Below, piece by piece: positions 1 to 5,294 of a DNA stretch of 5,294 bases. Every line of letters starts with the position of its first letter. Within the stretch, counting starts at the first letter, position 1. Where the stretch lies: positions 1-5,294 of the forward strand of contig CAZKTU010000350.1 in assembly GCA_964555675.1 (NCBI GenBank). Reading direction: 5' to 3'. The position numbers and the translations under genes are program-made. The stretch comes from CAIWXH01 sp964555675 (GTDB lineage: Bacteria; Chloroflexota; Chloroflexia; Chloroflexales; Chloroflexaceae). Under the pieces are notes generated by a model. The model ran no database searches, had not been told where the DNA came from, and was given only the letters and a program-made list of their open reading frames with translations.

Positions 1-1746
1 GAGCTGCGCGCCGCCGCGGCCGACGGCCCCGAGCTGCGCCTGGTGCGGGCGGCCACGCTCGCCGGCGTTCTGGCGACCCGCTCGCGCACCCTCACCCCCG
101 ACGCCGCGGCCGAGGCTCTCAGCGCCGGCCTCGAGCGGGGCGGCCGCGAGCCGTCGCTCAAGCGGGTCCTCGACATCGTCGAGCAGCTGCCCGACGGCTC
201 GGACAAGGCCCTGATCCTGCGCCGCCTCGGCGAGGTCTGCTACGGCTCGCGTATGCGCTCCTCGGCCATGCGGCTGCTCTCGCGGGCCCTCGACCTCGAG
301 GCCGCGCCGGTCTCGCGAGCCTGGCGCGACACCCGCGAAGCCCTGCACGCCGCCCTGGCCGCCGCCGCCCTCGAGCGCGGGGCCGTTGAGACGGCCCTGG
401 TGATCGCCGAGCGGATCGAGCATCTCGAGCGGCGGGCCATGGTCGAGACCCAGGTGGTGCGCCACCTGCTCGCCATCGGCGATTGGGCCCGCGCCCAGCG
501 CCTCGCCCGCGACATTTTTCACGAGAGCATGGGCGCCTGGGCGCGGGCCGAGGTCGGCGTCGCCCTGGTGCGGGCCGGCGACCCCCGCGGGCCGATGCTG
601 CTGGAAGAGCTGCCCCTCGAGACTGTGGCGGCCTGGGCCCAGATCGAGCTGGCCTGCGGCGAGGCCGCGAACGACGAGGCCGCCGCCCTGCGCCGGATCG
701 AGGCCCTGCCCAACCAGGGGCAGCGCGACCGGGGCCTGGCCCGGCTCTCGCGGGCCCTGGCGGCCGCCGGCAACGACGGCGCGGCCCTCACGGCCGCCGA
801 GCAGATTAGCGCCGTCGAGGTGCGCGTGGCCGCCCTGATCGACCTGCGCCTGAACCTCGAGGGTCTCGTGGCCATGCTGGCCCTCGAGCGGGCTACGCGC
901 GACATCGGCGCCGTCACAGGGGATGACCGCGCCCCCCTGGTGGCCGACCTGGCGGCGGCCCTGGCCGCCCTTGGGCAGAGTGAACGGGCCCTGAAGCTCG
1001 TGGGCGGCCTGCCCGACGGCGAGGAGCGCGACCGCGCCCTGGCCCGCATGGCCGTGGCCGTCGCTCAGCGTGGCGACTACGAGCAGGCTCGCGACCTGAT
1101 CGAGCGGGCGGGCGACGAGGACGAGCGCGCCTGGGCCTACGACGAGCTGGCCCGGCTGCTCGCGGCGGCGGGGCGCTGGGAAGAGGCGGCCGCGCTCTGC
1201 GAGCGGATCGGCTCAGAGGACCAGCGCTCGCGGGCCGCCGCCGACCTGGCGATCGAGCGGGCCAGGGCCGGCGACACGGTGGCGGCCCTGGCCATGGCTC
1301 TGGCGGTCGAGCTGCCCGCCGAGCGGGCCCGCGCTCTGACCCTGCTGGCCCCGCACCTGGTGGCCGGCGGCGCCGAGGCCGAGGCCCTGGGCGTAGCCGC
1401 CCACCCCGACGCCCTGCCGAACGCCGAGGCGCGCGGTCGCTACCAGGCCGCCGTCGGCGTGGCCCTGGCCGAGCAGGGGCGCACCGAGGCCGCCGCCACA
1501 ATGGTGGCGAGCATCAGACGCCCCGCCGACCGGGCCCGCGCGGGGGCGGCCCTGGCCAGGGCCCTCGCGCCAGGCAGACCCGATATCGCCCGCGTCGTGC
1601 TCGGGGCGGCCCTACGGGCCGCCGCCGTGGGCCGCGAGGAGACCTTCCGCGCCCTCGAGCTGGCCGCGCCGGCCCTGGCCCTCCTCGGCGGCCCCGAGCT
1701 GCTCGAGGCCGCCTCGGCCGCCGTCGACGAGATTGATCGCTGGTAG
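1..1746 (+). CDS. Helical (TPR-like) 33-residue repeat protein, 5' partial
   Basis: The frame is open from base 1 to a TAG stop at 1744-1746. The first possible start is a GTG at 43, but the 14 codons before it read on smoothly as the same kind of helical sequence and no Shine-Dalgarno motif precedes it, so the true start is probably upstream. Numbered from that GTG (567 residues), the protein is Ala/Leu/Arg/Glu-rich, with no signal peptide, membrane segment or catalytic motif. It is made of degenerate units that begin with Gly and read roughly G-x4-A-x2-(L/I)-x5-(D/E)-x2-RA-x-A-x3-LA-x2-LA-x-A. Unit glycines lie near 34, 68, 113, 146, 179, 243, 274, 311, 344, 377, 410, 443, 479 and 511. Each unit looks like a helix-turn-helix pair, as in TPR superhelices. 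I infer a cytoplasmic protein-binding scaffold, or the repeat tail of a larger protein whose N-terminal domain lies outside the window. The family is not recognised, so no function is assigned. The coding call is firm; the role is unknown. Confidence 0.9.
   Translation, partial: ELRAAAADGPELRLVRAATLAGVLATRSRTLTPDAAAEALSAGLERGGREPSLKRVLDIVEQLPDGSDKALILRRLGEVCYGSRMRSSAMRLLSRALDLEAAPVSRAWRDTREALHAALAAAALERGAVETALVIAERIEHLERRAMVETQVVRHLLAIGDWARAQRLARDIFHESMGAWARAEVGVALVRAGDPRGPMLLEELPLETVAAWAQIELACGEAANDEAAALRRIEALPNQGQRDRGLARLSRALAAAGNDGAALTAAEQISAVEVRVAALIDLRLNLEGLVAMLALERATRDIGAVTGDDRAPLVADLAAALAALGQSERALKLVGGLPDGEERDRALARMAVAVAQRGDYEQARDLIERAGDEDERAWAYDELARLLAAAGRWEEAAALCERIGSEDQRSRAAADLAIERARAGDTVAALAMALAVELPAERARALTLLAPHLVAGGAEAEALGVAAHPDALPNAEARGRYQAAVGVALAEQGRTEAAATMVASIRRPADRARAGAALARALAPGRPDIARVVLGAALRAAAVGREETFRALELAAPALALLGGPELLEAASAAVDEIDRW
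973..1368 (+). repeat. Four consecutive exact-register 33-residue (99-base) protein repeats
   Basis: Within the plus-strand protein, the glycines at residues 311, 344, 377, 410 and 443 (numbered from the GTG at 43) are spaced exactly 33 residues apart and delimit four full units. The units start GQSERALKL, GDYEQARDL, GRWEEAAAL and GDTVAALAM. Three of the four carry an Arg-Ala-x-A-type second helix about 18-22 residues into the unit, and all four end in a short Ala/Arg-rich stretch before the next Gly. The conservation is at the protein level: the DNA copies have diverged, so this is an old internal duplication and not a fresh tandem array. A second run in register lies at residues 113, 146 and 179. 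The length is one less than the usual 34-residue TPR. Confidence 0.75.
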
Positions 1747-1749
1747 CCG

Positions 1750-1759
1750 GCCGCGCGGC
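1750..1759. other. Perfect 10-base GC palindrome just after the plus-strand stop
   Basis: GCCGCGCGGC equals its own reverse complement and begins 4 bases after the TAG stop of the plus-strand gene. It could add to a transcript-end hairpin, but it has no loop of its own and no T tract follows. In sequence this GC-rich, chance palindromes of this size are not rare. Confidence 0.25.
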
Positions 1760-1829
1760 GGTGAGATAACTCGGCTGGAGTACAACACTGCTACGCCGGG
1801 GCGGTAAATGGCCCGACTCTATCGTACGA

Positions 1830-1863
1830 AGGCCAGTTGTGTGGCCTGCCGAGCCCGGGCAGG
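1830..1863. terminator. Candidate terminator: two overlapping short hairpins in the convergent gap
   Basis: Two inverted repeats share bases 1845-1847. The first is AGGCCA (1830-1835) with TGGCCT (1842-1847) around a six-base loop. The second is CCTGCC (1845-1850) with GGCAGG (1858-1863) around a seven-base loop. They sit between two converging genes, where a bidirectional terminator would be expected. Neither is followed by a real T tract: the minus-strand exit from the first reads only TTCGT. They therefore do not meet the classic rho-independent pattern. The role is inferred from position only. Confidence 0.3.
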
Positions 1864-1906
1864 TGGGCTTTGGAGCTGGAGCCCGCCGGTTGAGCCGCCC
1901 ACACCT
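1861..1906. terminator. Inverted repeat overlapping the stop codon of the cyclase gene
   Basis: AGGTGGGC (1861-1868) can pair with GCCCACACCT (1897-1906) if two bases bulge, giving eight pairs around a 28-base interior. That interior also contains GGGCT (1865-1869) and AGCCC (1880-1884) as an alternative short stem. The right arm runs into the TAG stop (1907-1905) of the minus-strand gene. It could help end or protect the cyclase transcript. It competes with the neighbouring hairpin at 1845-1863, and no T tract follows, so this is a weak call. Confidence 0.22.
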
Positions 1907-4900
1907 ACTGAAGGAGGCTGTTGACCTGGGCCAGGTCGTGGCCGCAGCCGAGGCGCTCGAAGCCCGCGGCCGCTTGCTTGAGGAGGCGGCAGCCGGCGGG
2001 GCCGGGGGTGTGGCGGCCGCTCAGGTAGAGCGCGCGGGCCTCGTCGTAGGGCATGCCCTGGGCCCTGGCTACGCCGGCGGCGGCGGCCCAGCGCTGCCTG
2101 GCCTCGTGCGGGCGTCCGCGCAGATAGCTGCGCAGCCCCTGCCATGTGAGGGCGGCGGGCCGGGCGAGGGGAAAGACCAGGGCGAAGTGGTCGAGGGACT
2201 GGCAGGCCCGGCGAGCCACCTCGGCGATAGCTCGGCGCTCGGCCGGGTCATGGGCGTGCCTGGCCTCCCACAGGCCCAGGTATGTCTCGGCCACGGCTGC
2301 GTAGCCGCCCAGGGCGTAGATCGTGGCGGGCGGGACGCGACCCAGCAGCCCCGCCGCGGCGCTGGCGAGGGCCCTGGACAGGTCGTAGGCCTGGCGGCGC
2401 AGGGCTGCGCGGCCGAGCAGCCCATAGAGCCAGATCTCCTCGGCCCGGGCGCCGCCAAAGTTCTCGGTGAGCAGGGCCTCGGCCTCGCCGAGCAGGGCCT
2501 CGGCTCGCCCGTCTTCGCCGAGGCAGAGCAGGTTCTCGGCGGCTCCAATCAGGCCCCAGGCCCGCACCTGCACGTCACCCGAGCGCAGCCCGATCACCTG
2601 GAGCTCCTCGCAGCCGTCCAGGGCCGCCTGAAACAGGCCCTGGTTGGCGTCGACCAGGCAGCGGGTGGCGACGCACTCGGCGCGGCGGCGCTGGTCGCCC
2701 AGGTGGTCGGCCACGGCCAGGCCGACGGTCAGGGCGCCGCGGGCCCGCCGCCAGTGGGCGTGGCCGACATCGTGGAGAGCCTGGGCCTCGGCGAGCCAGC
2801 CGTGGGTGGGCAGGTGATCGAGCTGCGCGGCGACGGCCTGGGCGCGGCGCCTGTAGATGCTCGCCAGGGGCGGCACGGCGCCGGCGACGATCTGGGTGGC
2901 CCCGTAGGCCCCCGCCAGCGAGGGTGAAAGGCCCGCTCGCTCGGCCAGGTTGAGCCCGCGCACGGCGGCGTAGGTTGAGGGCAAGAGCTGTCCGTCGTAG
3001 TAGGCGAGCTGGGCGAGCAGGGCGTAGGCGCGGGCAGCCTCGCCCAGGGCCTCGCCTCTGTCGCGGACGCGCAGCTGCGGGGGCAGCGCCAGGGCGACGG
3101 CCTGGCGCAGGAGCTCGCCGGCCAGGGCCGCCAGCTCCTGTCCGGGCCGCTCGCACACCGGAAAGCCCAGGCGGGCGACGGCCCGCTCGAGCAGCTCGCG
3201 GCTCTCGAGCAGGCGACCGAGGCCGTGGTAGGCCTCGCCGAGCTGGCGCTCCCAGCGGGCTATACTCAGGCTGTCGCCTCGCTCTTCGGGGGTGCTGGGC
3301 GAGCTCGCCGCGGCGATGCCGAGGGCCTCGTTCAGGAAGCCGGCGGCCTCGCCATAGGCGCCGCCGCGCAGGGCCTCCTCGCCGGCCTGGGCTAGGTAAG
3401 CCATTGCGCGGGCGGGCTCCTCGGCCTGACGCCAGTGGTGGGCGAGCTGGGCGGCGCTGACGCGGAGGGGCGGCCCGGCGGCCTCGTAGCCCTCGGCGAG
3501 CTGGCGATGGAGCCTGCGGCGCTGGCCGAAGCTCATCAGGTTATAGGCCACCTCGCAGCCAAGGGCGTGCTTGAAGGCGTAGCTCAGCTCGGGCTCGAAG
3601 GCCTCGATCAGGACCAGGCCGGCCTGCTGAAGGGCGAACAGCTGCTCGACCAGGCGCTCGCGTTCGAGCTCGACGGGGTGAATCGCCGCCAGGGTGCTCA
3701 GGGTGAAGACGGGGCCGATCACACTGGCCACCTTGAGCGTCAGCTGCTGGGCCGCGGTGAGCCGGTCGATCCTGCTGGTGATCAGGCCCTCGACGGTGTC
3801 GGGCAGGTTGCTGGCGCTGGTGAGCTGGGCCAGAGCGCCGGGGGCGAGGCGGCAGACGCCATCGGTCACGCTGAACGTCCCGCCCTCTTGCAGGGCGTGG
3901 AGCAGCTCCTCGCCGACGAAGGGGTTGCCCTGAGAGCGCGTGGCAATGAGCTGCCAGAGGGGCTCGGGCACGCTCTCGACGCCCAGCCGCCGGGCCAGCA
4001 GGTCGCGCATCGCCTCGGGGTCGAGGCCGCGCAGCTGGAGGCGCAGGCTGCCCGGCATGTAGGCGAGGCGCTGGAAGGCCGGGGGCGTCTCGGCCAGGGG
4101 GCGGGCGGCGACGGCGATCAACAGGCGCCCGACGCGCTCGGCGACGGCCAGCAGCAGGGCCCACGAGCTGGCGTCGAGCCACTGGGCGTCCTCGAAGGCG
4201 AGCAGAAGCGGTCTGTGGGCGGCGGCCCGTTCGACCAGGCGTACGAGCAGGTCGCGGGTATTGTCGGCGCGCACCTGGCCGACCATCAGGGCCGTGCGCG
4301 CGCTGTCGGGCAGGCTCAGGGGCAGCACGGCGCCCAACAATGGCGCGAGGGAGGCCATGTCGAGCTCGTCGATCACATCTAGGGCCATCTGGGCCAGCCG
4401 CCCATCGACGCCATCGCGCTCGGCATCGCTGGTCGCCTGCGCGCCCAGCGCGTGGGCCATGGCATCGGCCGTCTGCAGCCTGCCCCCTGCGTGAAGCAGC
4501 GGGATGAGCTCGGCGAAGACCGGGCGCCAGGCCTGGTAGGGCGGGAGCTCGACCGGGCTGCCGGCGCCTGTGAGCACCGCGATCCCGGCCTTGTCGGCCA
4601 TGGCGCGGGCATACGTGAGCAGGGCCGACTTGCCGATCCCGGCCTCGCCCTCGATGATCAGGGGGCCGCCGAGGCCGCCAAGCAGATCGGCGACGCGCTG
4701 GGCGATCTGGCGCTGCTCGCGCTGACGCCCGAAGAGGGCCTCGGCCTGGGCGGGCTGCTCGGCCGGGGCGGCCGTCGTGGCGACCGGGGTGAAGACCGCC
4801 ACAGGCGCCGCGACGCCCTTGAGCGATAGCGGGGGTAGCGGCTCGAAGGCCAGTCGCGAGCGGGCCGCGCGGTAGGTCGCCTCGTCGCACAGGATGGGGG

Positions 4901-5294
4901 CGGCCGCGGCCGCGGCGGCCTGCATCAGGCGCGCCGAGCGGTTGACCATCGGGCCCATCATAGTGTACTCGCGGCGGGTCAGGCCGCCCACAGCCCCACA
5001 CAGGGCGCGCCCGGTCGTCACGCCGATGGCGACCCGAAAGCCCAGCTCGGCGAGGGACTGGCGCATCATCAGCGCCGCCCTGACCCCGCGCTCGGGGTCG
5101 TCCTCGTGGGCGAGGGGCGGCAGGCCCAGGGCCGCCACCAGGGTCGGCCCCTTCGCGTCGGTGCCGAGGCGGGTGATACTGCCCTCGTAGCGGTAGAGCG
5201 AGGTCTGGAGGGCCCGCATCATGGCCTGGGCGCGCTGGAGCGGCGTATCGGCCCGCAGGTCGGGGAGGTTGACGAAGAGCACCGAGACGCGGCG
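1905..5294 (-). CDS. Cyclase (C2-type)-AAA_16 ATPase-TPR signalling protein, 5' partial
   Basis: The frame is open from the window edge; the first four codons read RRVS and run into a GTG at 5282. RRVSVLFVNL is the usual opening strand of a class III cyclase domain, so that GTG is internal and the true start is upstream. Numbering from it (1125 residues): residues 1-165 are a cyclase homology domain of the soluble adenylyl cyclase C2 type (YRYEGS at 30-35, IGVTTG at 86-91, REYTMMG at 104-110, N114, R118). Residues 181-430 are an AAA_16/STAND ATPase like COG3899 predicted ATPases: FGR at 184-186, Walker A GEAGIGKS at 212-219, Walker B LLLAFED ending at D365, and R394 at a sensor-like position. 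The QGNPFVGEEL motif follows at 451-460. Residues from about 590 to the end are TPR-like helices and match no enzyme. I infer a cytoplasmic regulator in which ATPase and repeat modules control cyclase output. No membrane segment is seen. The family call is firm, but ligand and product are not known. The TAG stop is at 1907-1905. Confidence 0.93.
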   Translation of the reverse strand, partial: RRVSVLFVNLPDLRADTPLQRAQAMMRALQTSLYRYEGSITRLGTDAKGPTLVAALGLPPLAHEDDPERGVRAALMMRQSLAELGFRVAIGVTTGRALCGAVGGLTRREYTMMGPMVNRSARLMQAAAAAAAPILCDEATYRAARSRLAFEPLPPLSLKGVAAPVAVFTPVATTAAPAEQPAQAEALFGRQREQRQIAQRVADLLGGLGGPLIIEGEAGIGKSALLTYARAMADKAGIAVLTGAGSPVELPPYQAWRPVFAELIPLLHAGGRLQTADAMAHALGAQATSDAERDGVDGRLAQMALDVIDELDMASLAPLLGAVLPLSLPDSARTALMVGQVRADNTRDLLVRLVERAAAHRPLLLAFEDAQWLDASSWALLLAVAERVGRLLIAVAARPLAETPPAFQRLAYMPGSLRLQLRGLDPEAMRDLLARRLGVESVPEPLWQLIATRSQGNPFVGEELLHALQEGGTFSVTDGVCRLAPGALAQLTSASNLPDTVEGLITSRIDRLTAAQQLTLKVASVIGPVFTLSTLAAIHPVELERERLVEQLFALQQAGLVLIEAFEPELSYAFKHALGCEVAYNLMSFGQRRRLHRQLAEGYEAAGPPLRVSAAQLAHHWRQAEEPARAMAYLAQAGEEALRGGAYGEAAGFLNEALGIAAASSPSTPEERGDSLSIARWERQLGEAYHGLGRLLESRELLERAVARLGFPVCERPGQELAALAGELLRQAVALALPPQLRVRDRGEALGEAARAYALLAQLAYYDGQLLPSTYAAVRGLNLAERAGLSPSLAGAYGATQIVAGAVPPLASIYRRRAQAVAAQLDHLPTHGWLAEAQALHDVGHAHWRRARGALTVGLAVADHLGDQRRRAECVATRCLVDANQGLFQAALDGCEELQVIGLRSGDVQVRAWGLIGAAENLLCLGEDGRAEALLGEAEALLTENFGGARAEEIWLYGLLGRAALRRQAYDLSRALASAAAGLLGRVPPATIYALGGYAAVAETYLGLWEARHAHDPAERRAIAEVARRACQSLDHFALVFPLARPAALTWQGLRSYLRGRPHEARQRWAAAAGVARAQGMPYDEARALYLSGRHTPGPAGCRLLKQAAAGFERLGCGHDLAQVNSLLQ
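4899..4919 (-). repeat. Seven-alanine tract from a GCCGCG-type microrepeat in the cyclase domain
   Basis: Residues 122-128 of the cyclase protein are seven consecutive alanines, encoded by alternating GCC/GCG codons that form a near-perfect six-base repeat in the DNA. The tract lies just after the conserved N114/R118 helix and before the PILCDEATY strand. From memory, relatives carry a short loop such as APPGG at this point, so it looks like a low-complexity loop fill that could arise by slippage. It probably does not break the fold. Confidence 0.6.

Noticed and set aside
43..45. GTG at 43 as the true start of the repeat protein
   Set aside because: The frame is open upstream to the window edge with similar helical sequence, and no ribosome binding site precedes the codon.
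914..1501. 195-residue Arg/Pro-rich open frame antisense to the repeat protein
   Set aside because: The composition is that of a shadow frame, with no motif, and it overlaps the regular 33-residue repeats of the sense gene.
1822..1829. TCGTACGA palindrome as a possible operator
   Set aside because: It is eight bases long, lies between two gene 3' ends where an operator is not expected, and no promoter-like elements surround it.
1839..2927. 362-residue open frame on the plus strand antisense to the cyclase gene
   Set aside because: It is Gly/Ala/Gln/Val-rich with no recognisable motif and lies wholly over the coding strand of a clear domain protein. Long antisense open frames are expected when GC is this high.
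3435..4382. 315-residue open frame on the plus strand, antisense to the ATPase domain
   Set aside because: It has the same Gly/Ala/Glu/Gln-biased composition as other antisense frames here and no family resemblance. The opposite strand carries the Walker B and GNPF motifs.
3541..5001. 486-residue open frame on the minus strand in another frame of the cyclase gene
   Set aside because: It is an Arg/Pro/Gly-rich low-complexity translation typical of a shifted reading of GC-rich DNA. The overlapping frame has real conserved domains.
5280..5282. GTG at 5282 as the true start of the cyclase protein
   Set aside because: The preceding codons read RRVS, which completes the conserved first strand of the cyclase fold, so this Val is internal.
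1..5294. CRISPR arrays, tRNA genes, insertion sequences, defence or toxin-antitoxin modules
   Set aside because: No direct repeats with spacers, no tRNA-like cloverleaf, no transposase or terminal inverted repeats, and no further coding gene were seen in either strand.

Overview
The window is very GC-rich (clearly above 70% by eye) and almost fully coding. It holds two large convergent genes, both cut at their 5' ends by the window edges, separated by a 158-base gap. Heavy use of GCC/CTG/GAG/CGC-type codons fills the other frames with long open shadow frames, none of which looks real. The closest match I recall for the minus-strand protein is the family of tandem cyclase-ATPase-TPR proteins common in filamentous Chloroflexota (Roseiflexus, Chloroflexus, Kouleothrix type). 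I therefore suggest a high-GC Chloroflexota genome or MAG, with moderate confidence and without a marker gene to prove it.

Layout: 1-1746 (+) encodes the C-terminal 581 residues of an all-helical protein built from about fifteen degenerate Gly-led units. Several of these are exactly 33 residues apart. No catalytic domain is visible. 1747-1904 is the convergent gap and holds only small inverted repeats that may serve as terminators. 1905-5294 (-) encodes a large multidomain signalling protein. In order it carries the second (C2-type) class III nucleotide cyclase domain of the soluble adenylyl cyclase kind, an AAA_16/STAND-type ATPase with intact Walker motifs, and a long TPR-like helical tail. 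Its first cyclase domain, if present, lies beyond base 5294.

The two genes converge, so they are not an operon and nothing in the sequence requires them to work together. They share only a general style: alanine-rich helical repeats of the kind used as protein-binding scaffolds. No RNA gene, mobile element, CRISPR array or promoter was found; the promoters of both genes lie outside the window. I do not see a clearly new system. The points most worth checking are the substituted active-site residues of the cyclase domain and the unusually regular 33-residue repeat protein.
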